A stretch of DNA of 64,000 bases, taken from Acanthochlamys bracteata (lineage: Eukaryota > Streptophyta > Magnoliopsida > Pandanales > Velloziaceae). Both the position numbers and the translations under genes were made by a program. The notes beneath the pieces are model-generated. The model ran no database searches, had not been told where the DNA came from, and saw only the letters and a list, made by a program, of their open reading frames with translations. Where the stretch lies: the NCBI GenBank assembly GCA_019914995.1, contig CM034131.1:5426501-5490500 (forward strand), read 5' to 3'. This document shows positions 49,821 through 60,879 of the stretch, in pieces (positions within the stretch are counted from its first letter, which is position 1; the number at the start of each line of letters is the position of its first letter).

Positions 49821-50831
49821 ATGATATGAAGCTGGTAGAAGAAGAAAACTTAGAAAGAAAGGAAATCATGATCGACAATATATAATCTTTAGTTCATATG
49901 TCAATGAGTGCTTGCTTGTAAATGCCTGTGAGTGGTTAGATGAACGTGTTCGTTGGATCATCTTTCCTTCTTGTCGTTGCCCATTTCACTGACTTCCAAA
50001 TTTTGAGTGGCTTTCGATCGTAAATACTTAATTGCATTAGATCATTGGCATGCCTTCTTATGATCAATATTTTCGATATTTTCAAATATCGTGGAATATT
50101 GATGGTAGAAATATAATGCTCGGATATTATGAGGTTAATTACTTGATATGTTTGAGAATGTTGCTATGTGCTATTGCAACATTATCTTCAATATTGCCTG
50201 GAACCAGAGGGATTGAGTTGGCTCTCGAGTATAAGCCAGCGAAGTAAGTCATTTGTTTAGTTGGCAATTTTAAAAGTTATTTCTACGTAGTTGATTACGT
50301 ATAATGTTAATTTTATACGAATCAGTTAACATTGAAGCATTCGTTGGATGGATAAATTTCCCTGGTTATTAAATACCTTGATATTGTTTAGTTCACTAGA
50401 TTGGATTTTCAATGGTTAGAATGTCTCTTCGCTAAAATCAAACAATAGCTGGCAAGCAAAATAGTGACATTTATTTGTTTGTTTTGCAATTGGATAAAAT
50501 GTTATTACAGAATTTGCAGGGTGACAAATTAAATTACAAAATCTTGTAGGAAATAAAAAGAATGTACTGCTGTCTTTAAGACATTATTATGCTTATTGAT
50601 ATTATCTACCTAATAGCTCACTGTCACATTGATAACAAGACATTAACCATCTTCTATAGGTGTTTACGATGATAGTTTAATGTTTTATTGTCTATTTAAT
50701 CCCTGTTCAAATTGTTTTTGTTTATTTATTATTCTTATTTTTTATGAGTTCACCTTCAACATTGTTTTTAGAGTGTATTTGTTAGGTGAGCTGTGTTAGC
50801 TACCCAACCAACATTGTAGCCAACGCATTTT

Positions 50832-51058
50832 AGGGACTGTTCGATAGTATTTTGTAGAATGAAAAATATTTATTTTATTTTTTTAAAAAAATTTGTTTTT
50901 ATTTAAACAACAACAATAATAATAATAATAATAAATTTTAATTAACTATTATTTTTTTATATATTTAAATTTTTAAATAAATTTTGTATAAAATTTATTG
51001 AAAAGTATGAATAAAAAATTAAAAAAATATTTTTTTAGAATGTGTTGCCAAATAGCTA
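50832..51058. mobile_element. MITE with CTRTTYGRYARYAC ends
   Basis: The left end reads AGGGACTGTTCGATAGTATT. The right end on the minus strand reads CTAGCTATTTGGCAACACAT followed by TCTAAAA. The core is AT-rich with a trinucleotide repeat and has no coding sequence. Confidence 0.5.
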
Positions 51059-52000
51059 GGTGCTATTTGCCGAAGTTTATGAGCTACTTTTCATACCAAA
51101 AAGATATCTAATAATTTTAAATAAAATTTATACAACTTATTTGAGTTTCAAAATTTATTAAAACTTACTGAATATCATATATCATATAATATTTATGTGT
51201 ATAATTTTTATTAGTTTTAGATAAAAAATTAAGATCATTTTTTAAAAAAATTCAAAATATTATTTTATAAACATTTTTAAATTTTCTATAAAGCTGTTCA
51301 TTTTTTTATAAAATTTTTCAAAAAATAATTTTATAAGCACTATTAAACATCTCATAAAGCTGCTCATTTATTTTAGAAATTTTTCATGAACGTCTTGATT
51401 CGAGTCAGAGCACTAACGTAGTAACTTGGGAAATTGAGTCCTGATTTATTTTGTGACAGAGAGAGACCTTGAGAGATTAAAATTTTGCCCGTCACAGCCA
51501 AATTTTAAAAACGGAGTCTTTAAAAAATAAATAATCAAAAATAATATTATAAAAGTAAATATAAAAAAATATTTGATAATAATTTTGTTGAGGAAGAATA
51601 TTAATTTTGCTCAACTTAGAGATAAATAGATGGGTCCTAATAAAGATGTGTACGAATTACAAAAATATTGATTGGTGGAGGAAAGAATTAAAAAAAAATT
51701 TGTGAAAGAAGTATTCTGTATTATGGATTGAGTGTTGTTTACGTAGGTCCATGTTAAAGTAATGCTATGATTATTTGTGCTAATGATGATTATTAGCATG
51801 TATTATATTCAAATGTATGAATTGGTATTATAATTAAGGAGCCATTTAGCAGCGTTTATAAACTAGATTTTTTTAAACTAATTTTTTATTTTTAAAAAAA
51901 TTTTACAAATTTTATAAATATTTTAAATTTATTAAAAGTATAAAATATTTATTTGAAATAATAAATATTTTAAAAAAACTAATATCCTAAGTACTACTAA

Positions 52001-52241
52001 GGGCATGTTTACTTTAGTATAAACTCATTTTTTAAAAAATGAGTTTAAAAAATAAATTAAAAATTAAAAATATTTAATAAAAAACAAAATTTTAGAATTA
52101 TTTTATAGTATAAGTAAGTTTTAAAATTAATTTTTAAAAAATAAATTTTTAATAAAAATAATTTATTATAATTTTATAATATATTTTATGATGAAGTGAG
52201 TTTAAAAAAAAGTGAATTTAAAGGGATACGTAAACATGTCC
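52001..52241. mobile_element. PIF/Harbinger-like MITE, 241 bp
   Basis: The left end GGGCATGTTTAC mirrors the right end (minus strand GGACATGTTTAC). TAA lies directly outside both ends (51998-52000 and 52242-52244), the 3-bp target duplication of Harbinger-type MITEs. Inside, AAACTCATTTTTTAAAAAAT is partly mirrored by sequence near the right end. Confidence 0.7.
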
Positions 52242-52710
52242 TAACTGTAAAGGCACACCTAACAATTTACTCCTTTACGTACTTGTATGCACTCATTCTT
52301 CATAGTTTACTTTTAATTTTAAAACGACGTAACTTTTTAACTTCGCTGCTTCCTTGAATTTGTGTACCACATCATCAACCATAATAACTGTCAGATTCAT
52401 TTTAACTTAACTACTTCTTCTTTCAAATATCTATAACTAAATTTTACGAAAATAAAAAATAGATGTTTTTAAAAAATAAAATAAAAGTGAAATTTAGTGT
52501 CTGTATCTCAATAGTTTTTAAAAATATATTAAAAATTAAAAAATATAATTATATATAAAAAATGTGTAAATAAAAAAATTAGAACTAAAATTTTGTACGT
52601 GGAAATAGAGTTCTAAATTTTTCGTATAATTAAAAATTTTAAACTATTCGAAACTCAAAATTTGGCTAAAAAATAAAATTATGGGTATTTAAAATACGCC
52701 CTTAAATAAA

Positions 52711-52928
52711 GCGTGTTTGAAAGTACTTATAAAATGAATATTTTTTTAATAATATTTTATTTTATTTGAATAAATGAGATTTATTTTTTTGTTTTAAAAT
52801 TAATAAAAATAAGAAAATCTAAATTTTTAATATTTTTAAATATAATTATAAAATATTATAAAAATTTATAAAAACTATGAAATAAAAAATTAATAAATTT
52901 TTTTGCGAATAAGCATTGCCGAACACTG
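52711..52928. mobile_element. MITE with GTGTTYGRMARTRCTTAT ends
   Basis: Left GTGTTTGAAAGTACTTAT mirrors right (minus strand) GTGTTCGGCAATGCTTAT around an AT-rich core. Similar end words recur near 24000, 54540 and 56180, suggesting a family. Confidence 0.55.
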
Positions 52929-53710
52929 AAACTTGGAGAGTATTGCGCTTCGTAAATTTTGTATTCATAATAGATAAAGTAAAAACAATCAAGGAGCCAT
53001 TTCTGCTTTAGAAGAAGCATTTGATCTTCATATTCTTATGAAAGTTGTAAAAAGGGACCTACTAAGCTTCATATTTTTTGGCTAATGCTTGTGTCACTAG
53101 GCTTCATTTTTGTAAGCATTTCAAGTTTACAATAGTTCCGCCGGCGAACAAATTTGAAATATAAATTTACTTTTTTAATAAAACAATTCTATTTTACATT
53201 CAGCTTTAAAAATAAACTAAATATAAAAAAATAAGCTCAATTTTTTACGCTCAAAATTTCACTATTAAAAATTAAAACTTAATTTTAAGCTTAAATTTAT
53301 TTTTATTAAACTCAAGTTCAAATTTAAAACTTAATTTTTATAAATTCACTTTCAAAAAGTAATTTTAGAAATAAATAAATGCGCCCTAAGGTGCTATATT
53401 TTTAAATTGCTATTCATTATTTTATGCGTCAGTGTTTTACATAGTTGGTAAATTTGGATCAGACCGTTCGGATCAATTTAGAAAATTATTAATCCAGATT
53501 TTAAATCAGTAGTGGTCTGTAAAAATTTTTTATAGGCTACTGATATGTTATGATCCGGATTAATCCAAACGTGTTCTGGATTGATGCAACAACCCGTCCG
53601 ATAAAGGTCTATCTGGATTGATTAAAAATTATTTTTCTTTCTTTCTTTGCTCTTCTATTGTTATTTCAAAGGCGATGTTTATTTTCTAATTTACAGCGGC
53701 AGTAAGGTTT

Positions 53711-54046
53711 ATGGCGAGCTCCAGAGAGTTAAGCAGAACACGAGCATCGCCACTGATTTCGCATTTGAGATCCAAAGTTTCCGAAGACGTAGAAGCTCAT
53801 GCCACCGGGTCGAACACGTCGAAGCATGTGGAGAGATAGTATACACATCAGCAACAGACGCTTATAATGATGTTCACCCTTCCGGTGATAACATTTACAA
53901 TGGAACAATCTTCCCTTTCAAAAATAACTCGTCGGCAGTCATCATTATTGTTGGATCTTCTAATATTGGCAGAATCAAATTACAAGCTTGGAGTGTTCAT
54001 TCGAATTACTAGCTTTTCGTATTCTTCTGTCCACGCCATTGATTAG
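53711..54046 (+). pseudogene. Unrecognised ORF pair, possibly a retroposed gene fragment
   Basis: A GC-richer island. One frame starts with ATG at 53711 and reads MASSRELSRTRASPLISHL, then KVSEDVEAHATGSNTSKHVE, and stops at 53837-53839. The same frame then stays open to 54044-54046 with ITRRQSSLLLDLLILAESNY. Another frame (53647-54012) is open across the whole island for 121 codons and includes YGELQRVKQNTSIATDFAFE. I cannot tell which, if either, is coding. The first looks like a mitochondrial or plastid targeting peptide (Ser/Arg-rich). A possible acceptor (TTTACAG) sits at 53690-53696. It is too far from the DUF538 exon to join with confidence. Confidence 0.3.
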
Positions 54047-56706
54047 AAACAATTTCTTGCAAATGAGAAGAAGAAATAAGAAAAAAACCTTGGATTGATT
54101 TATTAGTGTTGTGGATGTTTTGCTTGTTGGAAGTGGGAAAGGGAGAAGGAGCAGACAGGCATTTAAAGAGCCAAAAAAAAAAAAGAAAAAAAAAACCACG
54201 TTAGGGCAAGATAGAGGGAAACAGAAAACTCGTGCAGCGAAGCACATACCGTAGGCAATGGGGAGTACAATATAACAACAAACACAAAACATGATATTTC
54301 GGACTATAGTCTAGGTCAGAACCATCGAACTCAACGTGTCTACGTGTTAAAACCGAACTGGGTAGAATCGAGTCGCGGTCCGATCGACTGACCTGGTCGA
54401 TCGAACTGCAACTCGTCGACTCGGAGAGATTTTCGGCCTGCAAATGGGTTGATTCTGTCGGCTCTGGTGCCTTGTTTTTAAATTTTATGTAGTGCTTATC
54501 ATAATTATACAAAAGCAAATACATCTATGAAACTTTTAGAAGTGCTTATATAATAGAATTTTTTTAAAATAAATATATTTAAAAAATATTTTAGAAAATA
54601 ACTTCTATTTTTTGTCTAAAAATAATAATAATAAATAATAACGAAATTTTATGATGCATAATTTTTTATCTTTTCAAAAATTAAATAAAATTTCATAAAA
54701 TTTATTAAACAAGGTAAATAAAAAAAATTATAAATAGTTGAAATTTAATGCCATACATCCCCTTAAAATTAGATACAATTCAGTTTTTTTAATAGCCAAC
54801 TAATTACCCTACTCACCATCCACTTCTTTCCTTATATTTGTCTTCCATGTAACAACCACATCAATTACATCAACGACAACAACAATTTCTAATTGCTGAA
54901 TCCCCAATTCACCACCACCAACAACAACAAAAGCAAAATTTTCACGATGAAGAGGAACAGACGAAGCGTGGATTCTTAAATTTCACAGCAAAGCTTTAAC
55001 TCATGCTTGGAATTTTAGAGTTTTTTGATTAAGTAGATCATTTTTGCTCTCACTTTGTTTTTGTATACCTTTCTTTCAAAATATATGTTTCTAGATATCA
55101 TTTGGTGAGTAAAGATTAAAATATTTTAAATTCAGTTTTTAGTCTTAAAATGAACTATCATTAATACTCAAAAATGATTTTCATACAATCCTACAACATG
55201 ATTTTGATTGTATTCGTGAAAAATATCAAACACATGCCTAGAGATTGTCTATCTACATAAATATAAAATATTCACACCAAACGAGTCTCAAATATAGTTG
55301 AAATTCATGAAAAGAATTTAGTGAAACTACAAAAAATTCTGAAAAAATAAACTCATACAAGATCGCAAAGAGTTACATAACGACGCAAAAGATTGTACAA
55401 TTTAATTAATAATAGATAGTGTAAAAATTTTTGTAAATATATTGTAATCTAATCGGTAATGATAGTGATCTTTCATTTAAAAGATCCAAACTTCAAATCC
55501 TTGTAATAGTAAATATTTTAAAATTTGTTATAAGTGGTGATCTATTGTGAATCTATATTGCTGGATCTAGATGCGACCTTATTGAACTCCAAGTGCAACT
55601 TAGATTCATCAGATGCAAATTACGTAACCATTTACAATAAATTCTAAAACAAGTTAGAATAAATTCTTTCGTTGGTTCGAAATTTGATCTCGTAGCTAAG
55701 ACACACTATTCTTATCATGTGAATTACAATATATATTTAAAGTATTTCACAATATTATTTTTTAATTAAATTTTGTGCAATCATGTGCGACTTTGTACCA
55801 TCCTACTATAGTGTATTTTTTCAACAATTTTTTTAATGAATTTTTATTATATCTAAACTCTATTGGTGTTAATATTTGCGGATATCTATATTATTTTGGA
55901 ATAAATACTTGTTGAAAATTTGTCAGGAATACACTACAAATTATTTTATAAGTGTGAAAAAACATAGTTTTGAGTTTCAAAGATAGTTTATTTCATCATG
56001 TGCTGTAGCGGTTGGTACTCGCTCCTGTTGGAATTGTTCGTCCCGATATTATGTTGTTCGGCGGCTGAGTTGGCTTTCGGTGCGCCGGATTTATGTAAAT
56101 CTTCACGATTTGTTTCATGTGAACCTGGCTCTTTGGCGTTATAAGTTAGCAACTGTGATTTTGATTACTGGAGATATTTGAGAATACTTTAAAAAAATTT
56201 TAGAAACACAAAATATTTTTGATATTTTTAGAAAACTAACTTCATTTTTTTACTCTAATATAATAAAAAATAATAATAATAAAATTTTACGATGTAAATT
56301 TTTAAAATTTTTAAAAATGTTTTTATAAATTATTATAAAAAATTTATTTAAAAAATATAAAATAAATTAAACTAAAGAGGAGTTAAAAAGCACTGTAGTA
56401 AGACTATTGAAGATGAAGTAATTCAGGAGAAATTACTCTCATTTTTTGACAAAATTATAAAAGGCAGAGCTAGAAGATGAAGTAATTCATGAGAAGGTTG
56501 GCTGTGAAAATTCAAGCTAGATTGGAGGAATCTTCAAGCCGTCGATGTTGATGATGATACTTGCATCCACAAAGAAGGTTGGTTGTGAAAATTCATATAC
56601 ACTTGAGAGAGCGTAGAGCAGGTTACGCTTAACTGCTGTACATGATATTGCTTGCTTGCTGTCAAGTACCGAATCATGATGTGTAATATTAGCAAATGAA
56701 AGACCA
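54047..56706. other. Intergenic DNA
   Basis: No supported gene. 54300-54480 is a GC-richer patch with TCGAACT/CGATCGACTG words. AT-rich MITE-like blocks are at 54530-54760 and 56170-56400. 54840-54980 resembles a CAA/CCA-rich plant 5' leader followed by a ten-codon frame, with nothing downstream. 55450-55740 has weak tRNA-like words (AACTTCAAATCC, GGTTCGAAATT) that might be a decayed SINE. Confidence 0.5.
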
Positions 56707-56787
56707 GTTGAGATGGCCGAGTTGGTCTAAGGCGCTGGATTAAGGTTCCAGTCCGAAAGGGCGTGGGTTCAAATCCCACTCTCAACA
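56707..56787 (+). tRNA. tRNA-Leu (anticodon AAG)
   Basis: 81 bases with a full cloverleaf. The acceptor GTTGAGA pairs with TCTCAAC. The D arm carries box A (TGGCCGAGTTGGTCTAAGGC). The anticodon stem CTGGA/TCCAG encloses loop TTAAGGT with anticodon AAG at 56742-56744. It has a variable arm as expected for Leu, and box B GGTTCAAATCC. No intron. CCA is not encoded, as in eukaryotic nuclear genes. A short T run for RNA polymerase III termination is not obvious directly downstream. Confidence 0.97.
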
Positions 56788-57155
56788 AAATAAATATGTT
56801 TTAGTTTGTAGTAGTATTTGTTTTCATTATTTCCTTCTGTTTTTCCTTTCTGCTGAAACTGTCACGATCAACACTACTACATGTTGATTTCAACAAATTG
56901 CCGCCTCCTCCTCGCCCTCTCTTTTCATGGGTTGCTGGTCAGTCAGCAATTCTGACTTCGGACCTGTTTACTTAACTCTTAAATTCCGCTTATGTTAAAT
57001 TATTTTTAATATAAAATAAATAAATATTTTAAATAAATTATTTTGTTAAATTCTTTTAGTATTTATTTTTAAAACTTACTACTAATACAATATCTATATA
57101 AAATTCATTTTCATTAAGTTTAATTAAATTTGTTCTGAAAATAAATTTGTTAGCC

Positions 57156-57227
57156 GGATCCGTGGCGCAATGGTAGCGCGTCTGACTCCAGATCAGAAGG
57201 TTGCGTGTTCGATTCACGTCGGGTTCA
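57156..57227 (+). tRNA. tRNA-Trp (anticodon CCA)
   Basis: 72 bases. The acceptor GGATCCG pairs with CGGGTTC (two wobble pairs). Box A is GTGGCGCAATGGTAGCGC. The anticodon stem CTGAC/GATCAG region presents CCA at 57188-57190, and box B is GGTTGCGTGTTCGATTC. The sequence has the standard plant nuclear tRNA-Trp form. No intron. Confidence 0.97.
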
Positions 57228-57940
57228 AAGCCCCGAACCGATATAACCGGCTCTCAGTTTTTCTATCTGATATCTCTTTTATATTTTTCGGGTTTTTTTG
57301 GCGTGGTTGATTTCTGCTTTTCTTATATTCTACAAGAAACAATGTGTTTGGCTGTCCTTCGCTTTTTATGATTCCATAATTTCATAATAGAGTAAAAAAA
57401 TAATTCACCACTAACGTATAGGATCTTAGATTCGTTTCATATGTAACATTTATGTATCAAAATGATATATGTGTCACAATTTTGATTTCACAGGATGCCG
57501 CTTTCCTAATTAAATTGCCATGAATCCAAAAATATCACTTATCAGAATATCACCGATTACCGATAAGAATATTCTCCTTCGCTAAAGGTTGCTGACTGTT
57601 TTTTATTTTCTAAATACTTTCGTTCGTTCTGATTTGCTTCTGATGAATGATGATGGAGAAAGAGGTGATGGTTATGGTGGTGGTCTACATTGACGGAGGG
57701 ATGTTGGAAGACTTCTTTGATTAATTACCTCTTTCTTTAAATTTTGTTTTCGACGACACTTTCAAAATGTTCTCGATTATCAGAAGAAGAGAAAGAGGAA
57801 CAGAGATTCATCATTCATAAATATTCTTAAGTTTGAAAATAAAAAGAAAGCAAAGATTATCGATCTTTCTCTTCCTGCTTATATTTATAACGAAAGTTTA
57901 ATATTTATTAAAAACTAATTAAAACTTAAGCTAATTCTAT
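57228..57940. other. Spacer between tRNA-Trp and the J-domain gene
   Basis: No gene is seen. TTTTTTGG at about 57294 could serve as a terminator of the tRNA. The right part runs into the 3' untranslated region of the J-domain gene. Confidence 0.5.
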
Positions 57941-58117
57941 CGTAAACAAATATTGGATAGTAATTAGAAATAATATGCAACAACTTCTGATTTCTCTATC
58001 AATATTTCAAGCAGCGAAAAATTCCTAGTTTGTGGTTGATTTTATTTTTCCAATATAGATCACCATCTTCTCTGCCCACTTCTTCTACTACTACAAGAAC
58101 TAGTGCTAGCACAACTC

Positions 58118-59175
58118 TTACCAAAGTCGATAGGGTAGTACAGTAGTCTCTCTTTCTCCGTCAACTACAACGTGGAAGAACTCGTACCTCGAAGCCTGTT
58201 CACCTAACAGTTTCGCATGCTTGCATCTTACAAGCACGTAGCCGTCGATCACTCTCCGTTTGCAGCATTCCACCATGCTGTTATTCATCCCTTTGCTGCT
58301 GCTGCTGCTGCTGCTTCCCTTTTCCTTATTCTTCTGTTCCTGATGAAAATTGTTTTTCTTCTTCATTTTATTTGTACTAAACTGATCAGAAGCATCGCCT
58401 GCACTATTGTTAGTTTCCCCTCGTTCTTTGCTGCTGCCGCAGTTCTCATGCTCCCGTATATATACATGATATAGTGGTGAACGATTTATCAATAAATAGT
58501 GGAACTTCTTAGTGAATATAACTTCATTTCTGCCAACTACATTGCTTACGTCGTTGCTCTTTATGTTCTTGCTGGGCGTAATCATTCTTTCTCGAGTTTT
58601 GATTTGAGTTTCGCTACTAGCATTGCGCTTTTCTTCAACCTGATTGCTTTTATTATCTCTTAAACAAAAACAAAATGTATCAAATAAATTTAAATCACCA
58701 AGTAATCAAATTTTATCTAACATTTTATCACTAACTAGCTAAAATATAGAACTGATATTATACCTTTAACCATCATTGCACTTGTCATCCTTGTGGTTCT
58801 TAAGAATATAATTTGTTCTTGGGTTCTCAGAAAGTTTTTCCCATGCCTTCATGACATGCTTGAAAGCACCATCTGCAGCAGCAGAACGGTTCTTATCAGG
58901 GTGAGTGAGTATGCACATTTTCTTGAACTGCTTCCTGATTCCATCCATATATGCTGAAGGGCTAACGCCAAGAACTGAGCGCCAGTCTTGGTTCAATCCA
59001 GCGACATGGACTTGGTAAGCAGCGAGGGCTTGGTTGAGTCCAGGGAGACAAGGTAAAAGCTTCTTTGCCTTCATCGCCATCTCTACTGCTGCACTGAAGT
59101 TTTTTTGATTTGAACTTCTCTTCGGCTACCTCTGATTGCTTTCTCTGCCTCTTTTCTCTTCGACGCTGCAGCCAT
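58118..59175 (-). CDS. J-domain (DnaJ-like) protein gene, 5' end damaged
   Basis: Starting at the ATG at 59080, exon A (59080-58771) and exon B (58656-58118) join in phase through GATG|GTTAAA and TTTAAGAG|AT to give 282 residues. The J-domain spans about 32-93: DWRSVLGVSPSAYMDGIRKQ and ILTHPDKNRSAAADGAF, with the HPD triad at 60-62. The tail is polar, with seven Ser from an AGC-type repeat (58290-58316) and a terminal RYEFFHVVVDGERET block. J-domains stimulate the ATPase of Hsp70 partners. The usual plant N-terminal helix region lies upstream but in pieces: MAAASKRKEAEKAI from 59175, then EVAEEKFKSK, then NFSAAVEMAMKAKKLLP, each shifted by one base. One shift is at a run of seven T (59100-59106). 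Another donor choice (AAAG|GTATAA) would leave a TAA just before the junction. The gene may work from the downstream ATG or be a young pseudogene. Confidence 0.72.
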
Positions 59176-59262
59176 GGCTGCATGCACTGTCAAGGAGAAT
59201 TCAACAGAACACTCGTTTCAAAATTCTTCTACCTCAATCTGCAGGGCGTTTGGAAATACTTC

Positions 59263-59700
59263 AAACAAATATTTGATAGCAGTTGGAAAGCACATGCAAC
59301 AAATTCTGATTCTCTATCAACTTTGAAGCAGCAAGAAATCCCTTCTATGTGTGGAGTTAATATTCTTTTCCTCCAATATATCACCATTCTTTTCCAATAT
59401 ACCACTCCCACAAAAGTTGATAAGACAGTAAATAGTACTCTCTTTCTCCGTCAACTACAACACGGAAGAACTCGTACCTCAGAAGCTTGTTCACCTAACA
59501 GTTTTGCATGCTTAAGCAGCTGCCGACCATTCTCCGTTTGCAAAACTTGCCGCACCATGGGCGTTCCACTTTATCCCTTTTGCTACTGCTGCTTCCCCTT
59601 TCCTTTTGTTCCAGATGAAAATTGTTGTTGTTGTTGTTCTTCTTATTCTTTATACTCTGAGATTCAAACTGATTAGCAGCATCGTCTGCAGTGTAGTGGA
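59263..59700 (-). pseudogene. Degenerate tandem copy of the J-domain gene 3' end
   Basis: This stretch aligns with 57945-58390 in the same order and orientation, including 3' untranslated sequence. Shared blocks include CTCTTTCTCCGTCAACTACA, AAGAACTCGTACCTC, CACCTAACAGTTT, CTCTCCGTTTGCA-like words and GATGAAAATTGTT. On the minus strand it retains RYEFFRVVVDGERE but has stops and shifts upstream of it. It lacks the J-domain, and the homology ends near 59700, short of the retroelement. It is a tandem duplicate truncated at its 5' side. Confidence 0.7.
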
Positions 59701-60002
59701 GTTTTCTATAACCAACAATATAATTAATGACGATGTCTATTTAATGCTTGCTTACTATGAGAATTTGTGGCGGGCTTTTAAGTTTCCAGTGCGGAATGCG
59801 AAGCGTTCGACGTTCCAGCTTTTTCTCTCAAATCAGACCTAACTCTATACACCATTCCTCAGTTATCGAGATCAGCAGACAGAAAACCAAAAACAAAATT
59901 GACATCAACGCTGGGAGGGGCGTTGATCAGCAGCAGCTTGTTAAATGCATCTCCCAGCCTCCCAGGGTTCATTACTCTCCCTGCATATTATCACCGGGCT
60001 GC

Positions 60003-60495
60003 AGCACTTAATCACACTTTTTCGTGGCTAAGTTAACTTTTATCCAAATAATTTATCAAAGATAGCTAAGAAAACTTGAATGTTCTTAAGTGAAAGAAGA
60101 AAAGTAAAGAACACTTGAAAAGAGCTATTTGGGTAGAAAACTTTGTATTATTTTGCTTGGTACAACTCTTGATTGATTTTCTTGATTGTTTAAATGGGAG
60201 TCCTTATTGTCCTATTTATAGCTCCTCCACCTTCTCAACGGATGGTGGATATCGTTTTGATCGGAAGATGGAGAATACATAGTCTAGATAATTTTTACAA
60301 AATATCCCTTACAAAAATCTTCAACTTTTTAGAGTATTCTCTGATATACTTTAGATTCATGCCAACTATCTTATGTCTAAAGTATTCTACCGTACTCTAA
60401 ACTTGGCTTATGCATAAGATAATTTTATCTAGGCAAAAAATATTTTACCAAGGTAATTTCGATGAGAGAATAGTTAAAATAGTCATACCGTGACA
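60003..60495 (-). repeat. 3' LTR of the gypsy element (left copy)
   Basis: Matches the right LTR over its length: GTGGCTAA, ATCAAAGATAGCTA, CTTTGTATTA, TTGATTGATTTTCTTGATT, TATTTATAGCTCCTCC, ATGCCAACTATCTTATGTCT. It ends CCGTGACA at 60495. At the left, similarity fades below about 60003, and the expected TGTCAC edge is not clear. Confidence 0.85.
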
Positions 60496-60507
60496 TTCTC
60501 CCCTACC
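60496..60507 (-). other. Polypurine tract of the gypsy element
   Basis: On the minus strand GGTAGGGGAGAA directly precedes the TGTCACGG start of the 3' LTR. Confidence 0.75.
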
Positions 60508-60555
60508 TATTTCGCGATGCTCTCATCACGGTCGTATGGAGCTGTAGCGAAACTC

Positions 60556-60690
60556 TTAGATTTTATGATAGAATGACCATAAGTCATCTTCATGTTGCCA
60601 ACTTGACTCATCGTCTGACCGACCCTTCCACTTGACCAAATATTCATGATTATCATGCCTTGGAATTAATCGATGTCCCAAAATTTCTTC
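60556..60690 (-). pseudogene. Chromodomain of the gypsy element
   Basis: The minus strand reads DVEEILGHRLIPRHDNHEYL and VKWKGRSDDESSWQHEDDLW. These carry the chromodomain signature of plant chromovirus integrases (YLVKWKG, W, E..W). A TGA lies directly upstream of DVEE, and a TAA at 60558-60556 ends the frame. In complete chromoviruses this domain sits at the integrase C-terminus and is thought to steer insertion to marked chromatin. Here it stands without an integrase core. Confidence 0.85.
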
Positions 60691-60879
60691 CACGTCTCAT
60701 TCGGGTGTCATCATAATAGATGCTGAAGCTTTCAAGGATGCTGCAATACTTTGATCTTCTCTTGGCTCCATGTTGAGATGCTTTGGTTCTTTTGGGATGG
60801 CCTAGATTGTTGGTTGTGCCTCCTTCTTCTCCCTTGAGGATTGTAAGATCAAAGTAGTCTTGGATTAGAAATCTACTTC

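Larger units (their letters stand above)
49821..53640. other. AT-rich spacer with MITEs
   Basis: No gene is seen. An (ACA/AAT)n microsatellite is at 50909-50935. Besides the MITEs listed separately, AT-rich blocks at 51080-51340, 51840-51980, 52430-52700 and 53160-53390 look like decayed copies. 53435-53625 contains GGATCAGACCGTTCGGATC words like the end of the hAT-like element at 40188. Confidence 0.5.

Noticed and set aside
55450-55740. Possible SINE with tRNA-like boxes
   Set aside because: Box-like words exist on both strands but no complete A/B box pair, poly-A tail or target duplication is visible.
56534-56788. Minus-strand frame MLRVGFEPTPFRTG
   Set aside because: This is the well-known artefact of translating the antisense strand of a tRNA gene.
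59110-59676. 188-codon plus-strand frame rich in Cys and Phe
   Set aside because: It is the antisense of the J-domain gene's 5' end and of its duplicated 3' end. The Cys and Phe runs come from the complementary Ser/Glu codons.
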